A stretch of DNA of 64,000 nucleotides from Cokeromyces recurvatus. Taxonomy: Eukaryota; Mucoromycota; Mucoromycetes; Mucorales; Mucoraceae. The translations under genes were made by a program, and so were the position numbers. This document shows, piece after piece, positions 23,703-34,218 of this stretch; position 1 is the stretch's first letter; each line of letters begins with the position of its first letter. The notes under the pieces were generated by a model. That model was not told the DNA's origin, made no database searches, and worked only from the letters and a program-made list of their open reading frames with translations. Location: NCBI RefSeq assembly GCF_025118155.1, contig NW_026251425.1, forward strand, positions 62,001-126,000, read 5' to 3'.

Positions 23703-25761
23703 TTATAATTGTGGTTGTCTAGCAATTAATTCTTCATCCGTACTTGCTATAGCAACGTCCCAATAATTCTCGACATTCCATTTCCCTAATTCTTCTCTTG
23801 CCATCTTTTCACTCTCAAATGTACGCCATGTAAATCTTTTAAAGGATTTTGTCTTTACTTGTCCTGTCCATACCAAAAAACACGTGTTTTCTTCTCCTTC
23901 AGGCAATCCTATTGGCTCATCTTCCTTTAGATTTTTAGGTGGTGGAAGATCATTCCAATCAATACGTCTTAACATAAGTTTCTTATAAGCTTTGATAGAC
24001 TTTGGTCCTCCTTCAACAATCACCAGATTACATTTTGGATGAACAATGACTATACCACTTAATTGATATTGTTGGGCATTTACCTCTATCTTATATCTTA
24101 ATTTAGGATGTGAGCAATATTTGACTCTAAATAAAAGAGAGAATTAGTTTTCATATCGCGAGATATATATATCATCTTTACTTAAAGACGGCCACTTCAT
24201 TTGATGTCTTTTGATCTTCTTTTAATTTATTTAATATCTTTGCTCTTCTTTCTTCAGGTGTCAATTTACGTTGTTCGTTTGCTTTATCATGCATACGTTG
24301 TCGGTGTTCCATTTCCTTTCGTACTCGTGCCTCTACTTTAGTTGGATCCTGTATTGCTTCTTCACCCAACACTTTCATTAAATTACTAATTTTAACTACA
24401 CGTACAAAATAAATAAAAGTAAAATAAAAAACATAACATCATGTTAGGCCCCATAAATGAGAAAAATAAAACATGCAGAAATCACTTTTCCCCCCACCAC
24501 CACCATCTTTCTCTTTCTCCTCTACTTTTTCTTACCTTTGGGTGGATCAGGTTCAATTAAACCCAATCGAATTTTATCTCGTTTATCTTTCAGTGCCTCT
24601 GCTCTTCTTTGTCTTCTCATTTTCTTTCGTTCCCTTTTGGTCAACATCAAAGATCTCACGACAGGAGCTGCATGTAGTTCACCAGGTGGTTGAATTGGGA
24701 CTGGATGATGTACATAATGAGTGACTAAACTTTCCAACTTGTCTACATCAACAGTATCTACCTCTGCATAAGATTTATCCGCCAAAAAGGGTGCATCCCA
24801 CCATTCAACATTTGGAGGTGCCTCTCTCTTGATAACCTTATCCGATACATCCAACTCAGTTTGCATACCTGCCTTTTTCACATTCTCTGTAATTTCGCGT
24901 TTCAATTTCTCGAGTTGTTGTTTAGCACGTTCTTGATTGGCAATATCGATATATTTACCAGGTTGAATAAATTTGAGTTGACGTGGACGACGTGGTTTAA
25001 TCGCATCAAAATCAACGGGTGTTGTTGTATCAAGATATGGGTTTTTAGTAGGTTTATCTTTCGCTTTTTTTTCTGAAATCGCAGGAGAGTTTTTAGCACG
25101 CTGCATAGCCTAATCACATATATATGTATAAAGACATAAAACATATTATTATAACATGTATATGTATTATTATTTTCAAATTTAAAGTATATATTACCTT
25201 GGTATTGGTAGTCTCGCGACGTGGAATAATACCGGTATCGATCATTGCCTTTAAATCTATTTCGCCTGATGAACTAAGAGGAAGTGCAGGTGGTTTCATT
25301 TCACTTGTACGTGTAACTCCTGGACGAACCTACCAAAAAAATAAATAAATAAATAAATAAATAAAAATAAATTAACAAACATGTTCATTTCATTAAAAAA
25401 AAAAAAAGCTTATGTTTCTTTTTGAGTACTTTACTGTGGGTGTAGTGCCTGCTAATCGACTTTTAGCTTCTGCAATACGACGTTGTAATTCTACAAGGTT
25501 GAGACCTGTTTTCCCTGTTGGGGGTTGTGTTGAAGCCGATGGCATAGATGGCATTGGTCTTTGCTGTGGTGGCGTTATAGGAGTACTAGTTGTTTTTCGA
25601 AATTTAGCCATTTTGGCTAAAACCTCTGCTCTTTTCGCTTCAATTAGCGCTTGCTATATACATACATGTATATGTATTTATGTAAAAGTGAGTCTTATAA
25701 TTAGTACATTATCATTAATGAGTTTTTCTTTCTTTTTTTTTTTTACTTGTTTGGGATCCAT
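23703..25761 (-). CDS. PRP3: U4/U6 snRNP protein Prp3
   Basis: Six exons (25761-25747, 25653-25435, 25329-25198, 25109-24536, 24395-24182, 24126-23703) give 525 residues. The middle (PRRPRQLKFIQPGKYIDIAN, VEWWDAPFL, HHPVPIQPPGE, LTKRERKKMRRQ) and the C-terminal ferredoxin-like domain (VIVEGGPKSIKAYKKLMLRRIDW, ending in a WTGQVKTKSFKRF block) are diagnostic for Prp3. It binds U4/U6 snRNA and the tri-snRNP proteins in the spliceosome. The N-terminus is low complexity, and a PWI domain like that of animal PRPF3 is not seen. The first coding exon is only 15 nt (MDPKQ). Nuclear. Another splicing gene, Prp40, lies 28 kb away; no functional link through position is implied. Confidence 0.95.
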
Positions 25762-26003
25762 GATTATTTAATTATAAAGATAAGTAAATAAAAAAAAAAA
25801 AAAAAAAAGAAAAAATAAAAAGGAAGAGAAAGGAAGAAAAAAAAAAAATAAAATAAAAAAAAATAAAAAAATAAAATAAAAGAGAGAGAGAAAGAAGCTT
25901 ATTTTTTTTTTTCTTTACTATTTTTTTTTATTTTTTATTTTTATTTTTATTTTTATTTTTTTTTTTTCAATTATAAAAAATTAAAAAGTCACTTTTCTTT
26001 CTT

Positions 26004-26400
26004 TTACATCTTCATCATCATTATAATAGATGCTAGAAAACATATTATCCCTAATAAGCTCCATGCCTCAATTTTATTTGATAAAGAGGAAACAACTTCT
26101 TGTTGTACTTGCATTGTCGCAGTTGGTGTAGTAAATAGAGTTACAACTGTTGCAGAAGAAGAAGACGGTGACAAAGAATAAGGGGATTGAGATTGACGAT
26201 CTCTTGCTACTGACATGCCATCTATATCTGCCTTTTTAAAAATGTCTTCTTTCTCTTGATTTGTAAAGTCATAATAGGTCTTATTATCAATTACAGCTCG
26301 TTTGATTTGTTGATTAGCGGTAGTATGTATTTTGTAATGTTTAATTCTATAAGAATATATCTATAAAAAAAAAAATAAAAAAATAATAATCAAGCACGTG

Positions 26401-26432
<32 letters not shown>

Positions 26433-26642
26433 AAGAGGGGGAGCCTATCTATGTACTTACAGGTGCAATTTTATCAATTTCAATAGTACGTGGTGATAAT
26501 GGATTGTCTAAATTATTTTCAGCACCTAAATATAAATCAAACTATGAATAATAATGTAACATATTTATTAGTTACTTTTACTTGTACCATAAACAATACT
26601 AGTTAGTGTACATAAAATCAAGATAAGTGCAAGGTATTTCAT
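26004..26642 (-). CDS. Small predicted type I membrane protein, function unknown
   Basis: Three exons (26642-26588, 26525-26461, 26360-26004) give 158 residues. Residues 1-18 are a clear signal peptide (MKYLALILILCTLTSIVYG); a lumenal part of about 110 residues follows, with a charged segment (QEKEDIFKKADIDG) and a Ser/Thr-rich stretch; one membrane segment (about 133-154, WSLLGIICFLASIIMMM) ends the protein with a two-residue tail. I do not recognise the family. Each splice junction preserves the frame, which supports a real gene. The extreme C-terminal anchor could also be a GPI-type signal, though a good cleavage site is not obvious. Confidence 0.62.
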
Positions 26643-26846
26643 GCTTTATACAAAATAATAAAATAAAAAAAAATAAAAAAAACAAAGAACGAAAGAAAGA
26701 AAGAAAGCAAGAATGAATGAATGAATGAAAGGAGATCTGATGCAGTAAATAGCTCCTGTTAACTTTTTTTTTTATTATTATCATTATTATTATTGTTATT
26801 TGTATAAAACCATGCATCTAACAGCATTCCAATGTATTACGTAATA

Positions 26847-27734
26847 TTACTTATTAGATGGCAAAAATTGTTCTCGTTTATTCATATTTACAAGTCCCAC
26901 CATCTTGGCTATTCCTATACTCAAATCAACTGGCAAAAAGATAACGGACTCGACTAATCCTCGCTTATATTCCTTTAACTTCTCGTCGATATCTAAAAAC
27001 TGGTGTTCTGACCAATCCTTTAATTCGAGTTGCTGTGCTTTAATTTGTTTTAGATTTGTAGATAGTTGATGAATAGTAGGCGATAAAGCCTTTGTGATCT
27101 GTGTAAAGTCTCTTCGCGTATTGTGTTTTAGGTTATCTAGTTCATTTTGCAAAAGCTGAAGTTTAGCTTGTATGATATCGATTGCAGAGGGATCAGTGTC
27201 GATTAAAGAATTTAGATAGAGAGTACGTTGCTTAAGTAATTGAGTAATATGTAAGAGGGGTTTTATGGTGGCTGCAATGATAAAGATAGTAACGTTAAAT
27301 GAACTCATGTATTTATCATAATTACTAAGCAGATAACGACCCAGTTGTAAAGTATATCCTGCTAAAAAGGGTGATATAACAATCCAGAATAGAGCCACAC
27401 ATTCATGACGTTTAAGCTCTGTTTCAATCCATGGCTTTGTATTGCATTGACGACGATGAGATCTAGTGCTTTCATAATAACTCCAAGGCACTTGTAAACA
27501 AAATAAAGTAAGTATTTTTTTTTTTATTATTATTTTGTCTCTTCTTTTATCCTATTTTCATTTACCCGTAATCCATTTATAAACATAATATAAAATAAGT
27601 AAAATCATGATAAAGTCATTCCATATTTCTGCACTACCAAATAAAAATGTGCCTAGTGTTGGTATAATGGCAAGTAGTATTGGCCATGAAATAGCAACAG
27701 AAAATGCGTCATCTTCTTTTTGTTGATTGTTCAT
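26847..27734 (-). CDS. Predicted multispanning membrane protein with coiled coil, function unknown
   Basis: Two exons (27734-27566, 27490-26847) give 270 residues. Two hydrophobic segments lie in the first 57 residues (SVAISWPILLAIIPTLGTF, then FIMILLILYYVYKWI), two more at about 85-140, and a long charged coiled coil at about 150-230 (IQAKLQLLQNELDNLKHN ... LKQIKAQQLELKDW). A hydrophobic C-terminal piece (VIFLPVDLSIGIAKMVGLV) follows. It sits head to tail with another unknown membrane protein gene 204 bp downstream. No family recognised; an organelle-shaping or trafficking role would only be a guess. Confidence 0.68.
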
Positions 27735-28897
27735 TTAAAAAAAAAAAAGAGGATGAAAAGAGTAAAAGTAGGAAAAAAAGAAAAGGAATATAAATGAATA
27801 AACTTTAGTTGGTTTTATTATTTTTGATTATTAAAGGCACGTTACAAACAAATAAAAATGTCATTTTAATGTATACTTTTTTATGTATGTGTTTCATGTA
27901 TGTTGTTGTGAAGGAAAAAATAACTCCGTCTCAAACTGTTTCTTTTTTGTACCTTGATTTTATAGTGTGTGTGTGTGCAAGATTCCTTTCTTTCTTTGGT
28001 CATGTGATAACTATTTAATCTTTAAAAGGCTCAGTTTTGATTAATACACATATCATTCATATAGATATGAGGGGTAATCTTTCATTTATATGTAGTAACA
28101 GATGATATAATCCAAAATTATTGGGATGCTTGATTATACATACAAACACTCAGCAAGGTTTTTGAGAATAATGTTACAATTCAATCAAACCTTTATTATT
28201 AAATTTTGAAAGCTGCATAAATAACAGAAAGCTCTGAAGTCGTTATTTATTATTATTATTACTAGCTTTAGAAACCCTAAGAACAAGTTGTATCATTGCT
28301 TTATTAGAGTCTTTTTTTATTTTATTTTATTTTCCAATCATTCATCCAAAGTGTATCAACCCTTACTGCTTTGCTATACATATTTTCTAGGATCAATACA
28401 TTATTGGATTCACCTATCTTCTTGAATGATAAACTAATATAAAAAGGGAGAGAGAAAGAGAAAGAGAGAGAAAGACGAAGATAGAAGGTGTTCAAGAGCA
28501 GCAGAATACTGGAAATAAAAAGAAATTCTCATTACTCAAAATAACAATTCACAACTTGGTTGATTCAATCAACAATGTATCTACTTCCTTGCTATTCCTA
28601 TACATGATAAGGATATTGATTGAAGGATTTATTATACACCCCTCTTAGCAACTTTAAAGATAAAATGAATATTATTTCTTCAACATTTGTAGAGTCATAA
28701 TTTTTAGTGTTATCTATATACATGCCATAAAGAAGACATACCCCTTTAACAAACCTGTATTTTTGTTCATATATATTAGTTTAACCTTTTCTGAATAATT
28801 TCAATTTTATACATGTCATTCCAAAGAATTTTTTTTTATTATATATGTATATGTATATGTATATATATTTTTTAAGAAAACCCTCTGTTTATCGCAT
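27735..28897. other. 1.2-kb intergenic region, no gene seen
   Basis: Lies upstream of the unknown membrane protein gene and downstream of the aldo-keto reductase. A GT repeat (about 27967-27979), a GA-rich tract (about 28445-28480) and TA repeats near 28845 are visible. Short frames are AT-biased and unsupported. Confidence 0.55.
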
Positions 28898-30143
28898 TTA
28901 GATGGGATATTTAGGTGTATAGGGCTCTTCAAGGTATTTGATTTCTTCTTTAGTTAACTTCAAGTCTAATCCACGAACGGAATCATAAAGTTGTTCAATT
29001 TTACTGACACCAAGAATAGGTGCAGTGATAAATGGCTTTGATAATTCCCAGGCCATAGCAATTTGTGCATTTGATACGTTATGCTTCTTTGCAAGTTCAG
29101 TAACTCGGTCAATAATAATTTCATTACAATCTGCTTTCACTTCAGGATGAAACTTGGAGATAACAAAGTAAGTATCATTGCGGACAGTATTTCTCTTCTT
29201 AGCAAGAAGTTCGCCACCAGCTAAAGGAGACTAAGGGATGATACCAATACCAGAATCCATACAATAAGGGATCATTTCTCTCTCTTCTTCACGGTAAATC
29301 AAGTTATATAAGTTTTGCATGGAAATAAATTTAGCCCAACCATGACGTTCAGCAATATTATTATATTTCTGGAATTGCCAAGTAGACATGGTACTGGCAC
29401 CAATGTATCTAACTTTACCAGAGCGAACAAGATCATTTAAAGCCTCCATAGTCTCTTCCATAGGAGTGTTCTATATATATATATATTTATAATAAAGATA
29501 AATACATCATATTATTTATACGCATCTTCTTTTCTTTTTTTTTCTAACTTACTGGATCATGACGATGTATTTGATAAATGTCAATGTAATCAACACCAAG
29601 ACGCTTTAAGGAGGCTTCAACAGCATCAAAGATATGCTTACGAGAAAGACCAAAACAATTCACCATATGAGCCTTGTCCTCTGGGATAGGGTCAAACTCA
29701 TCAAAGTTATCATATACAGGCATATAGACTTTAGTAGCAATCACAACACGACCTCTATCTGCACCAATTTCCTTCAAAGCCTTACCAAGAACTCTTTCAC
29801 TTTCACCATAAGAGTAAACATCAGCTGTATCAAAGAAGTTGATACCAATTTCATAAGCCTTCTTGATGTACTCAATACTTTCCTTTTCATCTTTAACCCA
29901 GGGACTCCATTTTGAACTACCATAGGACATACAACCAAGACAAATACGAGAAACCTAATATGTAATAAGAATAAATAAATAGAATAGTGTTAATATGTAT
30001 TGATGATAATAACGGTCAAATATATAATCATATCAACTTACTCTTAGACCTGTTTTTCCAAGACGAACGTATTGCATTTTTGGTAAATCAGTAGTAGTAG
30101 TTTTTGTAGTTGTAGTAGCAGCAGCAGCAGAAGAAGAAGACAT
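28898..30143 (-). pseudogene. Aldo-keto reductase gene interrupted by an in-frame TAG
   Basis: Three exons (30143-30042, 29954-29553, 29470-28898) would give a 358-codon aldo-keto reductase. Family features are intact: the N-terminal block LGKTGLRVSRICLGCMSYG, the catalytic Asp/Tyr (FFDTADVYSYGESE), Lys (ATKVYMP) and His (QIHRHDP), and the C-terminal LGVSKIEQL block for NADPH binding. At codon 248 (29233-29231) the conserved Trp of the GIIPWSPL motif is replaced by TAG (TGG to TAG, one transition). Both flanks stay in the same frame, and no intron covers the stop. The shortened product would lose about 110 residues including the cofactor-binding end. TAG is used as a true stop by other genes here, so recoding is unlikely. 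Recent loss, a polymorphism or a base error are the options. The N-terminus has Ser/Ala/Thr runs. Confidence 0.88.
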
Positions 30144-31126
30144 TGTTTATGTTAACAAAATATGAGTTGATAGGATGGATGGATTAGAAAAGAGAAATTT
30201 CAATACTCTTATATATATACTCTTTACAAATATCTCAAATTACTTGACTATAGCTTTAGCTTTTTCTACACTTGGTAAGAGACTTACGTAACTTATTCCC
30301 CTCTAATTACCATATTGTGCATTACTAGGGTTTCAGCTTCAGAAAAGTTGAATAATGATAATGAGATTTTTTTTTTTAAAAAAAACACACTAATAAGAAT
30401 CTTGTTACTATAAGTCTCAGAAATTCCAAGAATATGAATTATTAAAGTACATAATAGCTTTTTCTTTTCTTCATTTTAAATTTCTAGCGATAGATCAAGG
30501 ATTGCTCAATAGGATGAAGGCCAAAAAAATATATATATATATTTAATTCATCCTTTATTCATGACCTATAAATAAGTACTCCTTGGTATTTTTTTTTATC
30601 GTGTATTGTTTATTATAATGCAATAATGACTTTGGGAATGCATACCATGCTTATCTCCAAAAATTTCAAGCTAAGAAAACAAAAAAAAATTACTCTACAA
30701 CTGATATTATCATCTTGGTTTTTAGTTGTAGACTGACTGAATAGTTTCAATACAAGTTCCTTAGTATTCTTATCATTTTATATCATCATCTTCTTCTTTT
30801 TCTGGTTTATAATTCAAAGCACTTTATTATGCTTACTAACTTTTATTATTTTGTAACCTAAACAATAGCCAGCCATTTTATCTTTTATCATTTATTTTCG
30901 AGTACATGCTACTGTGGCCTTATAGAAAATACATATTTTTATTAAAGTATCCAAAATCGGTCATGATTTTATACGTCAGTGCTTTCCTTAATAAGAAAGA
31001 GAAACGGAGAAATTGTTTAACCGGATTCAAGTTAATATAATATTAACAAACTTGTCTTTTTTTTTTTTTTTTCTTTTTTTTTTTTTCTTTTAATACACAT
31101 ATAAATATTTATATTTATAGATAATC
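30144..31126. other. Divergent promoter region between aldo-keto reductase and lipase
   Basis: About 980 bp separating two divergent genes. AT-rich, with T-runs at about 31057-31085 directly before the lipase start. No other gene seen. Confidence 0.55.
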
Positions 31127-31416
31127 ATGGATAAAGATACAGTCTCACTTGTTGTCTTATCTCATGGATTGTGGGGAGTCAAAAGTCATATGAGTTATAT
31201 AGAAAAAAAACTGAAAGAAAAATATCGAGATAGTAGTATCTGTATTGTAAAAATAGATGTGTATATACTTTGATTATTATGCTGTTTTGTTAATAGTCAG
31301 AATAATTCTACTATAGTTGAATTCAAGTATAAATGAAGCTAAATATACATATGATGGTATTGACATTTGTGGTATTCGACTTGCTAATGAAGTAAGACTT
31401 TCCCTCCTCACCTCCT

Positions 31417-31476
<60 letters not shown>

Positions 31477-32899
31477 CTCATTCAATAATGACTTTGTTAT
31501 AAAACTACTTTATACGCTAAATAGATTGAGTCAACTGTGGCCAGATTTAGTAAGGATGGTAAACAAGTCAAGAAAATTAGTTTTATCGGTTATTCGCTAG
31601 GTGGACTCATCACACGATTTGCTATTGGAGTCTTGGGGCAAAGAGGTGTTTTCAAGAGGATAGAGCCACTTGTAAGTAACTTTGATTGAATAAATAAGAA
31701 AGTCCAAAGTAATGTTAGGCCAATTATTTAAAATATCGGGGATTATGTTTATTAGTACTTTATTACATTTGCTACTCCACATTTGGGTGTTAGGCTACCT
31801 TCATCGTCTGTTGTATCATCCTTCTTTAATTTAGTGAGTGGAAAACTAGTATCCAGATCAGGTGAACAACTTCAATTAATAGACAACTATCAACATCATG
31901 AACCATTACTCGAAGTCATGTCAGATCCAGGTATATATTTTTTATTTTTATTTTTATGTTTTTTCTTTTTTTTTTATTATCAGGAAAACAAAAAAAAGAA
32001 GATGATGTGTATTGAAGAATTAAATTATAGATGGCGTTTATTTCAAATATCTTTCTATGTTTAAGGTACGAAGAATATATGCGAATATTGCTAATGATCG
32101 TACTGTACCTTATTGGACAGCTGGTATAGAATTGATGGATTATTTTTATAACAGTAAAGGAAAATTGGACTTGTAAGAAAAATAATAATAATGATAACAA
32201 TACGTCACTACTTTAATATAATTAATTTTCTATAATAGAACACTAGATGAAGCTTATATTTCTGTTATTACTGCCTTTGATATTCGTCATTCAACTAAAA
32301 AATCAAATGGACAAATGAAAGCCTTCAAGGAAAAGGAAAGGAAACCATTAAAAACAGTGGCCTTAAAATACACATTTTATTGTTTATTTCCTATAGCTGC
32401 GCCCTTATTTGTCTTGATAGCACTCTCTGTTCTCAGTTATCAAGGAATAATAAGTCGATATCGAGCATCACAACTACTTCATAAACAACAACGATTATTA
32501 AAGGTAGAGGACAAGAATGAAAGCGGACGACGCAAGTCAACAGCAACCGATCAAATTGTTCATGGTGAATTCTTAGCTGGCACACTAGATGCAGTTAACT
32601 TAATGCCTCCTGGAGAAGAAAATGACAATACTGTATCATCATTGGATGATCATCCTCAACATAACCATTACAACGTTAAACCTTCTCATGAACTCCTTGA
32701 AAAATCAGCGTTACTTAAGCTAAATGATACGACAAAACATATCCACAATAACCTACATTTATTAGAATGGCAACGTGTTTGGATTTATTTAAAGGCATTT
32801 AATGCACATGGAAGTATTATATGTCGACAAAAGAGGTTTTCAACTGAAGGAGGTATAGCGACTGTAAAACATTTTATAGATACTACACAGTTTGTTTAA
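31127..32899 (+). CDS. ROG1-type lipase/serine esterase (DUF676)
   Basis: Six exons (31127-31246 or -31258, 31317-31391, 31525-31671, 31756-31930, 32031-32172, 32239-32899) give about 440 residues. The alpha/beta-hydrolase start LVVLSHGLWG forms the oxyanion loop; the nucleophile is in GYSLGG (Ser about 89); FATPHLGVR and the late NDRTVPYWTAG supply further conserved positions of the DUF676 group that includes yeast Rog1. A hydrophobic segment (about 250-275, FYCLFPIAAPLFVLIALSVL) suggests membrane attachment. Likely acts on acylglycerols or related lipids. Exon 1 has two possible donors 12 nt apart (GTAAAA or GTGTAT), both in frame. Intron 2 contains 56 consecutive T. The stop overlaps that of the convergent dehydrogenase gene. 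Confidence 0.88.
31419..31474 (+). repeat. Run of 56 T inside an intron of the lipase gene
   Basis: Uninterrupted T-run, the longest homopolymer in the window, in the 133-bp intron 31392-31524. It lies between the donor and a normal AG acceptor and may act as a very long polypyrimidine tract. Its exact length is uncertain in any assembly. Confidence 0.9.
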
Positions 32900-34059
32900 T
32901 GAAATTTGCCAAGCACAACAGGATGACTTGCTGAAAGACCACCATCAATAGCAATAGCTTGACCATTAATATAGGAAGCTTCATCTGAAGCCAAAAAGGC
33001 AACCATGTGAGCAACCTATATAATTTGTTATTTATTATTATTTAAATAAATATGTATGTATATGTATATTTATATTACCTCTGATGAAATACCATATCTA
33101 CGAGTTGGATTAAGCTGTCCAATCTTGTTTGCAGAACCTTTTTGACGAGCATAGTCAAAAGTAGCCTTCGTCATACCTGTTTCAATCAAGCCCTATATAT
33201 AATAAAATAAGTTTATCACGGCTCGGTTGAAAAAAAAAAAAGGTTTTTTCTTACTGGGCAAATTGCATTAATTCGAATATTTGTTCCAGCATATTGAAAA
33301 GAGCTTGTCTGACATAAATTGATTACCCTACAAAACACATATAACACGATATTATTATTATTATTATTATTCCTCATCCTATGATGAACTAACATACGCT
33401 GCTTTTGATGCTGAATATTCAGGTGATCCAGCGCCAGATCGAAGACCTGCAACGGATGCTGTACAAATAATGGAGCCACTCGATTGCTGCTTTTCGTTGT
33501 TTGTCTTGAGCATGGCCTCACCTGCATATTTGATAGCCAAAAAGGCACTAAGGGCGTTTACTCTCATCATCGTCATGAATGATTCAGCTGTTTCATCCTG
33601 AAGTCTATCTGCTGTAGCAATCCCAGCATTAGCAAAAAAGACATCAACACGACCATATTGTTCAAGGGCTTCATGAATGATACCAGAGACAGCTGAAGGA
33701 GAAGCAGCATCCACAGCTCTAGCAATACAGTCTACATTATAGTGTTGTTTAATATGTTGAACAAGATCATCAAGATTGGTAAGGGTAAGATCAGTCACAT
33801 AGATAGCTTTGGGACTTCGTTTGGCTAGATCGATAGCAGAAGCTCGGCTACCATTGAGAGGAGAAAAAAAAAAAAAGAAAAGTTAGTATACGGGGTATAT
33901 GTGGAGAAGATGAAGAAATAGTATCATATGTATATATCACCCTATGCCGTAAAGTGAGCCAGCACCTGTGACGATACATACTTTATCCTTAAGAGATGGA
34001 GTCACATTAGTTAAATGTTGAAAGATTTGAGTTGCTCGATCATTAGCAGTTGAAGTCAT
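32896..34059 (-). CDS. Short-chain dehydrogenase/reductase
   Basis: Five exons (34059-33941, 33847-33398, 33327-33255, 33192-33079, 33015-32896) give 291 residues. Classical SDR layout: cofactor loop VTGAGSLYGIG (about 30-40), FANAGIA, catalytic Ser (about 171, ICTASVAG) and YxxxK (Tyr 184, Lys 188, EYSASKAA), then NAICPGLIET and the C-terminal INGQAIAIDGG. Asp at the end of the second strand (VTDLTL) suggests NAD(H) over NADP(H). Substrate unknown. In Mucorales one trisporoid enzyme (4-dihydrotrisporin dehydrogenase) is an SDR, but nothing in the sequence proves identity. The start ATG was preferred over an upstream in-frame ATG that reads through a T-run. The stop overlaps that of the lipase gene. 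Confidence 0.92.
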
Positions 34060-34218
34060 AATTAAAATTGAACAAAAACAGTAGAGGAAAAAAAAAAAAA
34101 AAAAAAAAGGGAAGGAGGGACTTGAAATACACATAGGAAACTGTAGTATTTTAAGTTACCTAATGATTATAATTTCGTGGGAAACAAAATTCTTTATTAT
34201 GTAAGTATATAAAAGAAC

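Noticed and set aside
26847..27734. Assignment of the coiled-coil membrane protein to a peroxin or ER-shaping family
   Set aside because: Only general layout is similar; no diagnostic motif seen.
29231..29233. Reassignment of TAG to an amino acid
   Set aside because: TAG terminates EMC5, the FKBP and the sugar transporter in this same window, so a nonsense mutation is the simpler reading.
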